Positions 25,401 through 39,600 of a DNA stretch of 64,000 nucleotides are shown here, in pieces. The position numbers and the translations under genes were made by a program. The notes below the pieces were generated by a model, which was not told the DNA's origin, made no database searches, and saw only the letters and a list, made by a program, of their open reading frames with translations. Source of the DNA: Sclerodactyla briareus (taxonomy: Eukaryota > Echinodermata > Holothuroidea > Dendrochirotida > Sclerodactylidae); the NCBI GenBank assembly GCA_026419785.1, contig JAODTK010005821.1, positions 167,926-231,925 on the forward strand. Reading direction: 5' to 3'. How positions within the stretch are numbered: position 1 is the first letter of the stretch; each line of letters opens with the position of its first letter.

Positions 25401-28400
25401 AAAATAATGCCTCACTCGTCTCACTCGTGCCTGTATTGTGGTTAATTGGTCAGGTCAGGGTCTTGCATACATGAGATCAAATTTCAACACATTCTCTGCC
25501 TGGTTTGTCAAAAGCAGTTTTTGCAGTGGCTGATGGTTTCTTGGCTATTCCTGCCTGTAACTGCTGTTTGTCTGGGATTATTGAGTATTTTTTTTCTTTT
25601 TTTCAACAAGTGACATGAGGGGGCACACAATAATTGCCCACAAACGAGGGGGGGGAAAAACCCTGTGCACAAAAGAATAGGAAAAGAGGAGAGAGGAGAG
25701 ATCCAGCTATCCAATGTGCACTCAAAACAGCTGGTCTGTTGTGCGGATTAAGACTGCATGTTATCCCGTATCAGAGTAGTGACAGCCAGGGCTCATCCAC
25801 CTCTTTCACTCTTCAAGGAAAGGGGGTCATTGCTCGACTACTTTTGCAAGAGAGATCTGTTCCAGGAAAAAGAATATATGCAGGTTACTATTTGAGATCT
25901 TTTATTGGAAACAAACGGATATTATGGCTGGGATTTTATGGTATATATACAGAACTCAGCATGACTCACAGAAAGACTTCATAGTCAGCCATTTATAATA
26001 TGTGGTAGCACAGTTCGAGGAAGAGCCAGCTCACCACGTGGGGGATCGCAGCTCCTACGTGGCTCCATCGTGGCACATATCAGACCAGTGCAGGGTCTAT
26101 CAAAAGACTTGTGCGCTGAAATGGTGCTGGTGCGTAGAATATAAAGCAAACAACCTAAATGGGCTGGAGTGCAATTAAACAAAAAAATTCTGACCCACAG
26201 CAGTAGAAGTCCAAGATTCATTACACCATGGTATGTTCTGGTCACCCAAGTGAATGTAGACAGCAAAGACTCACCTTAAACTTGGGCACAAATCTGGAGC
26301 ACTCCTGTTGCCAGTATGAGGGGTGTTTGATGCTGGTGCAATAATCAGGAATGGTCACCACACTACTTGTTTCTGAAAATGATTAATTTTAAGTCCATGT
26401 TTTGAAGGTCAGTGGAAGTACGAAACAAACTTGGCATGATTATGGTTTTATTCATCGTATAGAAGAAAATCCGTTTTACCAAATTGATTTAAGACAGGAA
26501 AAATAAGACAAACCTGTTATTACATGATTGTCTTCAAACTCCCCCTCAATGCAAATTAATGGCCAACATTATATCTCTGTGTCACGGGAGATGGTGAACC
26601 TGATTTGAATTAGGATGCACACGACTTCTAAGAATAAATAGATGAAAGCATTCATTGACGCCAAAGAAAAATACTCATGAAGGAGGTAAAATGCGGCAAT
26701 TACTGTGTGAACTCCAGAGCGACATTCATTTGGTTTCCCTTGTGATGTCCTTGGACCCAGCAATGCAGAATAACACAGAACGAACAGAGCAGGTGCCAAA
26801 TCGAAGGGGCCCACTTCTCTCGGAAGATACCTTGGTCAACGATGACTCAACATAGCATCTGTGGGTGGTTGTCTGACAAAACCGTGTTTGTAACAGGTGG
26901 GGACTCCCTGTGATGCATGTGGCGTAGCTGTCAATCATGGACAACGCACCTGCATTGACAACATGATAGCCCTATTCATGAGTGTTGGCATTACAAAGGA
27001 ATGACTAAACTGAAAAGCCATTCCCAATTGTGTGTGAATATTGAGAGAGGCGGGTTACATCATGTGTATAGCGTGGAAAAGGCTGTGAAATGCGGGGGTG
27101 AAAAAGTCAATCACCGTTGTTAACAGACTCTCTATTGAGATGATCACAGCTGACACTGCTAAGCTATTATGGAATTGTAATCTTTATCATGAAAAAATGT
27201 TGAGTGGATGGATGACTTTTACAATGCATCAATAATTTTGTGTGAGATATTGCCTCTAATGTGGTAAACAGTATTTGAAAGTCTCCCATTTTTGAGAGAT
27301 CTAACAATAGTGTACGTGTGAAAAAAAAAAACTACGAACTAACCTACTCGTCGAACCTCGAGACAAGACTCTACCATGCTGTGAAATTAGAAGATCCAAC
27401 TCAACAAGTTGACATCGACCCACTAAAAAACAGAAGACAGAAGGATCAGTCTCATGAAAACCCACATGGGGTGAGGAATATTCGAACACTTCAGAGGATT
27501 ACATTGACGAATAGGGGGATGGTTGGCCATTCTCTGCAGGCATACAGGACTATAGAGAGCATTATGACATATGTGCACAGCACTTGAACAAGGAAGGGAT
27601 ATTATGTTGATAGTGGACAATTTACGCACTAGTGATGATAAATTACCCATTATCTCTCCCATACATGTTGACTTCAGAATTGAAAACCATATGGCTAGTT
27701 TCAATTACACAATACAACCTGATGGGATGAATCATTTGAAAAAGAGAGACGGCGCAAATCTCTCACATAAGCTGCGTAAAGGACGTGGATGCGGGTGGCA
27801 GGGTAGGAAACTTTTTTCATTTCAGGTGCTATTTTTTAAAAAAAAAAAAATCGCACCCCTCAATCCCATTTCGGTGGCTACTCTTTGAGATTTTCGGGTG
27901 CTATTGCCTAACCTTGAAAAGTGGTCCCAAATGCATTGCTTAAATCCAGCGATTGTTTTAGCTATCATAACTCACACACTGTTTGTGTTCAACAAATGCA
28001 TTGCAAACATCTTTTCCACATATATTTGCGGCAGTAGTGGATTTTTTCACCACAACACGATCCATTTTGGCTGCAGGGCATTTATAGATTGTTGGAAGGT
28101 CGATACTCAGTCACATATGGCCGCGCAATGGTAAATTCTGGTAGCCAACTTGCAGTTACTGCCGCGCACGCCCTTTGCAGATAGAAATGAATTGCACCGG
28201 CTCCCATTTCCTCGGCTAGTTTATCCCAGGCTTTTGTTAGTTTGTATTTCTTTGTTGTCATGTTTTAGCATTTGTGGACTTTGTACACTGGCTCCGATTC
28301 GCACAGAAATTTGATCCAGAACCGTATCAGCGTATCTACCTCTGAATAGTGTTCAAACGAGTATTCATCTCGGATGTTTACCGTACCGATTAATTTTTTT

Positions 28401-31400
28401 CCATAATCAGTGTCCGATCCGATACCGATACTACCGATTACTCAAGTCAGCACATTACACGTTTCACATGTCATTACATTACGTAGCAACTTCCCTGAGT
28501 TAATCCCATCATCGACCTACAGGGGTAGTCATAATTCAGCTTTAGTTTCAAGTAATTACTTATCAGATTCCATCTTTTAATTGCATGCATATGTTCAGTT
28601 CCCGGTGAAGGAAACCAAATAATATACGCCAGCTTTCGAAATGGATTCCGAAGCTCCGATACTCTTGTGAATAATCAAAAGTGATACGCGCGCCACTCCA
28701 CGAGAAGCCTGAAAATGCTTTCTCTGGCACACCGTACACAAACCACAGGTGTAATGTGGTGTACTCAATTGGAGTGCGAGTAACATCAACGTTCGATCAT
28801 CTCTCCACACACACTTCAGTGCCTCGATTTTTAGATTTTTTTTTCTGGTTCCTGTCGACAACCATCTGTTTCATTTTTGGTTGTCCGAAGGGAGGAATGG
28901 TTTGTTCCGCAAAGTTTACCAGGTTCATGATTGAGCGCATCTCTCTGTTCTGCTGGCTTTAAGTTGCCGACTTCTTACCACCGGTTCCCTGAGGCTTCTC
29001 AACGCCTATGGGACCTCACGCCTACCCACAAAACACTGAGCAGATGCCCTGACCTTTCACAGGATTTACAGAACATTACTTCGCTCTCCGTGTCAGCTCA
29101 TAGCAATGGTTTATAGGCAGGGTTCGACAGCCACAACTCTTGAATTTTCGTTGCCAAGGCTCTTCATAATTGGCCTGGCTTCCTTCCTGCTTTTTTTCTT
29201 CTGGCTCCTTAATTGAGGAGCAGCCTGTCCGCCACGTTTTTCAAAGATTAAAAGACCAAGTGTTATTTACGCTTGGTTTTTTTAATGTGGGGGGAGGGGA
29301 TTCTCAGAAAATTTATCTCAGTTTCTTACGATATCATACCACCGAAATGGCCACATTGCCAGTTTTTAACAATAGGATTATGTGCTGAAGAGGTTCAACC
29401 ACCGCCTCCCTCTTGGTCCAAGTTGTCTCCCTGACCCCCCTCTCCCAATCGACTGACATTGCAACCTATTGCTACACAATTTAAACTGGAGTTAGGGCAG
29501 TGGGTCGTGGGCTAAATCCCACCATTCCTACCATTGCCTGCTTCCATCTCCCTAGCTACATTCCTGTCGCCGACAGGGCAAATCTTCAAACGGCAACATT
29601 TTTCTGGCCCATAGTCACTTGTCTTCCGGCACAATTGTTTTTGTGTGACTAAATGAGCAAAACAAAAATGATGAGTTTCAATGGCTCCACTATTCCCACA
29701 ATGGTAGCCAGCCGTGGCCTAAGCTACTGAACTTGCTATATTTTTGTAAGGGACACATATAGCCTAGATCAGAAAATGTGATTATCGAATGACACCTTTG
29801 CCAATACAATGATTCAATCTTTTGTGGGAATGTGTTGTATTAACTCATCTACATTCCTGTTTTTGTATCATCTTTGCTGATTTTTAAATGTTTTTCGATT
29901 GCTATTTTAACATTATTTTACATGTGAATTTGGTCCCATTCCACATGGTTAACTTAGATTGTGTACATACACCAGTACTACAAAATCATTTCAATCGAAC
30001 GTTAGATCGCTGTGTGGGGCGCAAAAATAGTGTTGCCTCTCATGTCCTGCAGTGTTACGCTGTTTGCCACACAATGATATGAGGTTGCATACATTGTGCC
30101 TGAGGTACCGAGATCGGGACTGGTTGAAAATTGTAACTAACAAAAAAGTGGTAGTACCAGCGACACCATCATTTCAAAAACTGGTGTCGTTCAGAATTGA
30201 CAGTCTCTCGGACGAATCGGACGACCGTACAAATCGAGCCCTGCCACTTAACGTCTATGGGGTGTGCCCCCATTGGCCCTGTGGTTAAGACCGTAACACT
30301 CGAGCGGTAGCGATCGCGGCGATTCCACTAAAAGGTTGCTGTGGCCTGTGGCTCGCGTAAACCTACGTTACTCAATGCCATGGAATGAATGGTTTAATTC
30401 ACCATTTCTCCTGGGTACAACGATGATAATTAGTAGTTTTCGCAATGATTTTAGCACTTCAAATCAAATTCCAGACCGATGGCTTGCTTCGGATAACAAG
30501 GGCCAAATCGAGGGCAATGGTATGTAGTAGCACATTGGCATTCGGTATAGTGGAGTGGCTCATGTCATATGTGCAGGGTATAGCGCGATGCACAGCATAT
30601 AACTGTTATGTTACGGCTGAAGAGCGATCTTTGTGAGTTTTTATTATCGGGGAAGAAGCGGATTGCGGGAGGGGGGGGGGGGATGTCCAGCGCCTGTGGA
30701 AATTGCAAAACATTTTTGCTTCAACCGGTGTGAAATTTTGAATGGTGTTTACGTACATGGTGTCCACCTAATTTTATGGATGTTGGTGCGCGATATTTAC
30801 GGGGGCGATTTTGCTCAATATGTCACTAAATTTTCGCACCCCTCTATTCGTTTTCGGGTGCTGTTTTGGACCTTTCGGTGCGCAATCGCACTCCGCACCC
30901 CTGTTTTTCCGACGCTGTGGCGGGTGGCACAGGGGATGGCGCGGGCGCGGATTATCTGTTTCCAAGAGGCGGACGAGGGACGCAGGCGGGCAAAGGTGTT
31001 GAGCTTGTAGCCATTGTTCGCTGCATTTCTTCCCTCATATCACATGTCAAAATGTGGATTCAGTTCAAGGCACCTAGTGTTCAGAGCTTGAACCACTGAG
31101 TTTCATTTCTGAACACCGATGGCGGATGTTGAAAACTTGTGTTCAATTTTTTTACAATGGTGCAGGGCCCCCGTGGCCAAAGAGAAAGAGGAGGCATTTG
31201 CATGCCTGCCATTGCTTGTGATACCGAAAGCCTAATCAATTATTAGTGAGAGGTCGAAAAAAAAAAAACGCGCCGTGCCTGCCCGCGTCCGTGCCCCTAC
31301 CCGCTAGCGGTGCAGCCTTGTGGGAACGGCGCCATTGAAAATGCATAACAGGGAGCTTTTTTGTTCCACCCGATCTGTCCCCGCCTGACTCTTGGAACAC

Positions 31401-34400
31401 AGCTAAGAGTGATTCTTGCCTGGCAAAAGCAAGTCAAATATTCATCTGCGGATATCAAAAACATGGAGAAGATGACATTAGCAGGGATTCCATTCACCAC
31501 AACACAAAAAAAGGAACAGAAATACTGTGAAGAGTCCGGATAATCATTACACATAGCCTACCTCACAAGATGTCGCCAGGAGGCGAGACTCTGAACAGTT
31601 TTACCGAGGCCCATCTCGTCGGCCAGGATACCGTTGATGCCGCAGTCATAGAGGTTGATGAGCCAGTCATCCCCACCAGATGATAACTCTCAGTTTCCCC
31701 CGGAACATCTCCGGCTGGGAGAAGTTAGAAGTTAGACTCCGACTCAGGACAGGGTTTTGAAAGGCTTATCACTGTTGATTAAATAGATTACAATCAGTGG
31801 GGAATGTACTGAAGGGTGGTCAAGTGGGGTTGCCAGTGGCATCTCTTGTTTTTCTGCCAGATTCGGAGCTAGGAAAATGACTTAGGCATATGGGGTACAG
31901 GTAATGCGATTACGTTGAATTACAAATCAGTTTACAATCAGCTCTATCACTCAATATTTTGTCAGCTGATTTTTCGAGGCCAACAATAGGGTTGTGTGGT
32001 ATAACCGGTATTGATATTAGTACCGGTCCTAGAAAGCACCGAGGGTACTGCATACCGACGGTCAACTGCAGAGTTACTATCACCCGTCCTGGCTAGAATT
32101 ACCGGTTATTGGCTACCAAACCCCGGCGATAGTTAAAAATACCAACATCCAGTGAACTTGTCATCTTTGTATTTTTTGTCGATCCTAGCCGCTGCGTACA
32201 TCACAGCTCTATCTATAACCTTGTAAAAAATGATAAAACTGCCACTTGTTGCGTGCTGTGTACTTCAATTATTTGCCGACTATCCCAGTTGGTTGCAGAC
32301 ATCGCAGCTTTATCGTAATGTAATCTATTGAATCAATAAGAAATAAAAACACTGCATGCAAAATTTATGTGGCTAGCTCAACTCGCACATTGCTGATGCT
32401 GTGCACTACTTGTTGCCGGGAAGTGGGTAGGACCAGTTCCAAAATATTTAGTACTGCGCAACCCTTAAAACAATTAGAGGTTTTAACAAGTCTACACAAT
32501 ACAGCCTGTGACAAACCCATTCGCTCGGTTGCATTGTCGGATAATGAGAAATTGAAACCTCAGTACATGAGTTACCAAAGAAGACAAGGTCAGATTCAGA
32601 AGATTATCTACTGTGAAATATAAAATGAACATCTTTTGAATCCCCCTATGGGCACTAGCTAGTGTGTACATAGATAGGACTACTCACTTTGGTTTTAGTA
32701 AGCATTCTCGCCATCAAATTCAATCATGTCTGATTCACAGGCTTTGTAAGCATTTGTTACATTCTGTAGTGCTTGCTGCTTCATCCATTCACTGTCTGTA
32801 GAAGAGAAAAAATGGAATATCACTTCAGGTCAACTTTGCAATCAGTCCTAGACAAAAATGATGGATCAAACAAGATATTTACATGTCAAATACATTAGTA
32901 TTATAGGGACCCCCTTCACTACGCTCATCATAACCAAGAGTACATCTATGATCTATCTTCCAATTTGAAAGGAGTGGGAAACATGCACAACCTAATGGAA
33001 TCGGGCACACTCCCAGAGATAGAGAGTTCGACATCGGACATTTGGAGAAGGACTATAGTGGCACTTTAGCAGAGCCTAAACAAAAAAATGGACATGCAGT
33101 AGATAATGTACATATTGGTCAATATGTAGATGACAATTAATCTTGGCACAGGTTTCAAACAAACATAGCAACATTCAACAGAACCATCCCACCCTCTCCA
33201 ATTCAACATTTATCCTCTAAATCAAGTTATACCTCAACATTAAATTCGCGAGTCAGGCAACAGAACTCCTTCTCTGCACTTATGTCTTGGATTGCAGGAT
33301 GCAATATAACAGCCATGCTGGGCATCAAGCACTCAAATACTCTGAACATTCAAGCTGGGGCATGGATGAGCACTATCAATAGCCAAGTGGCAGGATTGTA
33401 TCCTTATGTGATAAATTGCTCAAGTTTATCTTCATTCCTCAAGCCAGTGACTGGTGTATCACTCACACTGGTTCCATACGGTTAAGGAAATCTCTAGAAA
33501 ATGACTCATGGCCCACCGTTTTTGAAACTTCATTGACCCCATGGTAATGTCAAAGCATTTTAGGCACTTGTCAGGGCTAGTGGTGGCAGAATTGCATTGA
33601 TTCTTCCCAGGTTTTGCCATTTTCTATGTGCGCACGTTTACCACAGATGGCCTTTGTCCCCAATTCTTCAGGCACTTTTAGACCCTCAACTTGGTATAAT
33701 GTGATTAAAGTTTGATCAAATCAGCCCAGCACCTGTGAACAGGAACCAGGTCAAATCACTTGTTGATTTGAAAGTAGTGACAGAGAGAACAAAATTAGTT
33801 TTTTTTTGGTTTCCATAGTAAGGCTAACAGCTTAGGCTGCTAATTTGATGTTAGTATGTAGGGAGAGAAGTGGGCAAACCCAGTTTACTTGACTGTACTC
33901 TTTTAACTCACCATAGTCATCTCCAGCCACATCTACAAGCACACCTCCCTTGACAGTGACCGCCGTCTGTTGAGAGTTGGTTCCTCCAGACGGCTGAGGA
34001 TCCTGTTTTTTTCCCCTCCCCTCCCCCGTTAGCTTCCTGCTCATAAAGTGGGCATACAGCTCTGTCTGAGTGATCAGGTAGTTCAGCTTCCGCTGTTGTT
34101 TCTTGGCCTGCAGAATGAAAATTGTGAATTAACCTGACCATCTAAGTATTAAAATGTCTTCCGAAACAAAACCCCCAGTGTTTTGTTTTGTTTTTGGATG
34201 GGTGGCAATGACAAGTTGATTGAATCACCTCAACTTGGAGAGGAAATCGAGTTGCATCACACCCCTCTTGTTAGGCTGCTTGCGATAGGTTGACAGGCTA
34301 GCACACAACAGTAAAATAATAGTTTCCTCATAAAGCCAAACCGAAATGAATTCGCCATATCACAAGGACTATCGATAGGACTGAGAACATTGGAATCAAG

Positions 34401-36572
34401 CAAAGGTGGGAATGAGGAGGGGAGGGAGGGGAAGGATTTTACATTCCTTCCTCGTGCCTCGTGAGATTCCTTTGGTTCCTAGTTCATAGAAAGCCTATGA
34501 CTTCATTTCTAGCTATATTCATATATAGATAGCTTTATACTAACTAACCCCTCTGTTCTCATTAACTGTCCACTGGGCTATGTAGTCCTCAAAGCCCCCC
34601 CCCCCATCCCCTCCCTATTCAAGTTGGACTTACTTACCATTTCAATATCATACAGTCTTTTCTAGACCTTGTGGGGGATCACTTTAAGACCACATAACCC
34701 CTATCCTGAATTAGACAAGGCAACACTAGGTCTCATTATCGAGTTGTCTGTGGGCTCTCAAAGCTCCCGCCTGTCTCAACATTGATAGGACGACCTCTGA
34801 TTTCATTCCTTAACATCTTCTTGCCTCCAGAAGGCGGCCATCTCTCGGATTAGGTCACCGAGCCCTGCAGAGGGTCCAATGAGTCCCCCACCCCTCAACC
34901 AGGATACTACTATACTCTACCTCTCTGATCTCATCATCCAGCCTCCTCTGTTCCTGGGCTTCTTTCTCAGCCCGTTTCCGATGTTCCCTTCTCCACCTTT
35001 GTCATAGTGTTTCCAGAAGGCAGTCATCTCCCTGGTAAGGCGGCGGGCCCTGTAGGGTGTCCTCCTTGCAGGTCCTCTCCATCTGTATGGCGTGTCTACG
35101 GAGCTCCTTCTGACAGGCCTGGGCCTGCTTACGGCAGTTTGTTACCATTGTATTGTGTAGGGACATCTTCTGTTTATGAGCCTGATGGAAGAACAACATA
35201 ATAAACCAGGGCATTGCACAATTTGTCTATTTGTGACAGCTTCTCATCACTTAGTCCATATGTTTTACTGTGTGACTCGCTGGATTAGTCAGTACAAAAG
35301 TTTCAATAACTTTGTTACAACCAGCTGATTCCAGCAATAAATGAAGGAAATCTGTCAAATTATTCATTGAACATCAATTAGGTCATTAACAAACTATGAG
35401 AACCTCCAGAATGAACAGTAAACATATCACCACCCGGACTGCCATATTTGAAGATGCCAGCCAATCAACATCGCTCACTTGATTGAAATTGTGCTGTAAC
35501 AGTTAGGGAGGACTATTCCATTCTTCGCCAGGACTCCAGAATATTAGAAAATCTCAAATATGTGCTAATGACAAGTGGATCAGTTATTACATTTCACGAA
35601 TTTCTGATTCATTCAGCATACAGTAAAAATGCAAACTATTACAACTTGTTTCCTTTATATAGAGCCCAATTTGAAATTGTTACAACAAGGAAAAATGGAA
35701 GTTTCTCAAGATCACAGTCAATCCATTAACATACTGTGGCGGATTGTCCGAGCAATACAGAATTTGTTACAAATGCCAGCACCGGGGCCAATGAGCCTGC
35801 GGCAAGAGCTATCTCCGAACTGGCTTATTGTACATACTAGTCGTCCAACATTTCCCTTTGCCCAGTAATGAAAAGTCGAAAGGGAGTCATTTTCATAGTT
35901 CACAAGAAAACTCATGACTCTCCCAAGAATACTACGTCGTTGTTGAATCCACCAGCAAGACTGTCACGGCCCACAGATTGCCAGCCTGTGATAACCCCAG
36001 AGGTATTACTATCTGCAGAGTTTTATTTCATTAATAGTCACTTTTGTTCACAAAAATTATGACAAAAAACATTTGTTGTCATTCTGCAATTTGTGTCCTC
36101 TTGGTGGGTGGTGGTGATGTCGGTGGGAGGGGGTGGAACACATAGACCTGCACTGTATCACAAGTGCAGCGAATACCATCATTTTAAGACCTCTACCGGA
36201 GTGAACTACGATATCTGGAATCACAATAGTAGAAAACAATAGTAGATCAGGAACAATTACCTTGGAATATCCCTCTCGATATAGCCATCCAGATGCGTTT
36301 CTTCTTCACTTCCACACCCTTGATGAGTTGTATTTCTTCCGACCGTGCATGGAATAGGCATATATGTGGTAGATGCTGCTGTGGCTCATGAGAGAAACAG
36401 GCTTGCAGAACTGGTGGATTCTCAGCTTCTGGCATAGCTTTGGGTGTTCCTTCTGGCAACTAGAGACAGCAAAACAAGACATGAAATTCAAGAAATCAGG
36501 CTAGAAGATACTAGGATACTTTTTCCCCAGTCCTCTCTCTCCCATTTTAATTTTTAATTCTTTTTTTTTAAA

Positions 36573-36618
<46 letters not shown>

Positions 36619-39600
36619 TTTTTTAAAAAAAAAAAAAAAAAATAAAAAAAAAAATTTTTGTTTTTTTTTTTACTATCCTTCCAGTTTGGAACCAGGGTCT
36701 CCCCCAAGTCAGGGTGTTGCCAGATTCACCGCACCCTTTCAGCTCTTACATCCCCATTCCCACACGATATGGGGTGTCTTCCCTCCTCAAATCAACCTCC
36801 CGGATTTCCTCCTCCACCTGCCTCTTCCATGTTGTCTACCATTCCAGAGATTCCTCACCGACCAGCCTAAAAATAGCTATTGGGGAGTTCCCCCTCACAC
36901 ATAGTGCTAGAATTCGTGGGTGGCCTCTGCTGCTGCCCTTTCTAAAGGTGTTTTTCCTTATCAATGGAAGAGATATGTTTCCGAGGGCCTATGTCATGAT
37001 TACTGAGCTCTATGGTAGTGAGACCCTTACTTAGACAAAAGAAAGACATTCTGACCATATGAGTATGGGTTCAATGGTTACCATCAGCAGGGAGAGGTAG
37101 ACACCTATAACTAAGATAGTGGTATTGCCGTGCGACTCTCCTAGAAATGGTGTTAAAGGTCTCTGCACCAGCAGGATGCCAGATAGCACAAGGGGATTTT
37201 GGCACAAGCAGATGACTGGTGAATATTTCCTCCATTGTTTCACACCACCCTGATGTAGCAGTGGCCCCGCTTGAACTTTAATTAATAAGAATCTATCGAT
37301 TGCAAGTTCAAATTCCATAGCTCAACGACTCTCAGCAATGCTCTGAGAACCAGGGCATGTTTCCCCTCTACTGTCTACACCACCCACTTGTAAAAGTGGG
37401 GCACCCTTGTTAGATGACCTATTTTTTACTACCATTATATGCCTCGTCTATGCTGCCAACCGGGTGCGTGCTTCAGCTGACTAGGAAATCCTCAGTCGGG
37501 AAACTGTAGAGGCTCCAGTTTTGGGTGTGGGAGGACACCGGCTGTTCGCCTACACTTTTCCAAGAGTGCCCTTAGTAAAGAGGCAAGATTGAGAATTCCT
37601 GCTCTGGAGATCGCCCTTTAACATCCTCCTCAGACAGAATGAGATTGTGGCTTCACTCGTGCAGCCAACTTTTGCCTACACAAGAAAGGAGCTGGGTGAA
37701 AGTTGCTGTCTGTGATGACACCGTTTTGAACCGGGAACCTCAGTCGGACACTCTTCTAAACCGTTCCTGCCACCATACCCGCTCATGGCCTTCAATTCAC
37801 CGGCGGTGACTCTTTAATAGTTGTTATTTATAGATTGCGAGTTTCAACTTCCCCGGAGTAACTCTGAGATCAAGGCATTTCCTCCCTCGATTTTTTATCG
37901 CAAAATGAAGTCTGTCTGAGACAACTAATTAGACATTGATCATAATTTCTACCTGTTTTTAACCGTTTCTCCGGTCATACCTCTCAGTTGTGCGCTGGTG
38001 GTGCAGCATCAGGTGTGACAAGCAGCCTCTGGAGTTGGTACTATGGCTCCGATGTGGGTAGAGGTGGGCTGGTAATGGATGATGAAGGTCTCTTTCTGCT
38101 TTGGTTTCAACTGTCTTCCTATTTTCTTCTTCTCAGGATGGGTTTACTTTAGAGTTTTTAAGAGATTTATTGCATTGATACAGACAGTTGAACGCGTGTT
38201 CAGGTCCAGATAGTTGTCACACCAAAATACTGGGGGTGATGTACGAGCAAAATTTCTCCCCATAGCACAAACATTAGGACCCTGTGTACTAACGTGCAAT
38301 GTACACATCAATGGCGAAAAACTGAATACTTGCACTCTGTGCCGCACATTCGGTAGCGTGCTGTAGCACGTGATGGACCATGCTATCTGCATCGCTTGAA
38401 ATATGCGGAAATCATATGTTTTGAGTTTTCACCTGGGTTGTTTTGCGCTTCCAGCAGACCCTGCCTGTTTTCCTCCCTATCAAATTCCTGTAATTTTGGC
38501 AACACTCATGGCCGGCAGACCAACCTACGTGTTGTATTGGTACTCTCCAAATAGTCTCCTTTAGAAAAAAAATCATATTCGCTAGCACTAGAGCCAAAGC
38601 AAAGCGGTTTCGCCACAGTGCTCATCGATTCAATACAACCAGGGTTCCTTGATGAGCCTTACTTAGCTTCCGGGCGGTGTGGGTTAGGCAAGCTACTATG
38701 ATAATTTGCCGTAACTCCCTCTCCCTTCCCCCTTCTAAGGCTTAATATCCATGCCAAACTTCAAGTTTGCTCATATGTAATGAAAAACATTCGCAGTTCA
38801 TGTCCCGCACTGTGGTCTGAGACAACCCTGTAAACATTTTTTGTGCAACAGGAGTGCTGTTTTAGTTCAACACAACCTTTTGGTTTCTTCTTCTATGGTC
38901 CGCTCTGATCTGTTCGTGAGAAGCATTTTGGTGGTCTATGAATTTATCATAGACAGATATCACCCCTGAACCGTAGTACATGTATTGCCTCATCTGAAGG
39001 AATCAAGATATCAAATTTTGTATTTCAGTGTGACAGTTAAGGTGAGGCAGTCTTCTCAGAGAAGCACCCCACTAGTGTCAGAATAGAAAACTGCCAGCAT
39101 TGGGAATGTCAGAAATGCAGAAAAGACAGCATATGTATTTTGCCAACTTTTGTGCCACAAGTCCAACCTCCTGAATTTGACTAGAAAATGGCCCAAATTT
39201 TTGTAATGAACTATTACCCGACGTCCAGTGACACCATCTCTCTTCATTCTCAGGTTCATAGTAACCACAATCTTGCTAACAATCTTTAACAATAAATTAC
39301 AAAGAATAGGCTAATTATCCACTTAAGTAAAAAAAGCATACAGCATCAAAACTTCATATAATTATTTCAAAATTCAATCCTGCTAATGCGGATGTGTGAC
39401 ATAATAACCCCACCCATGCGTAATCACTATTAATTAAAAACATTAGTCAAAACAAAAGTGACCACGACACCTACCGCCAACGACAGCATCCCCCCCCCCT
39501 CATGGAAAATTAGTACTGAAACACTTGCTTATATGACACAACCAAGGTTCAAAATAAGCGGGCGCCATGCGCCAAACAGCGCCCGTGCAGGAGCTGAACA

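Larger units (their letters stand above)
26373..31561. other. Large INO80 intron with dispersed elements
   Basis: About 5.2 kb without a recognised exon. It includes a poly-A run (27,839-27,850), a dispersed element at 28,347-30,770 described separately, poly-G at 30,670-30,681, and a segment at 30,800-30,960 rich in CGCACCCCT-like motifs that loosely echoes 27,840-27,910. Confidence 0.6.

Noticed and set aside
38007-38145. Lys-rich minus-strand frame as the basic INO80 N-terminal exon
   Set aside because: Only KKK similarity; low complexity and no clear splice sites.
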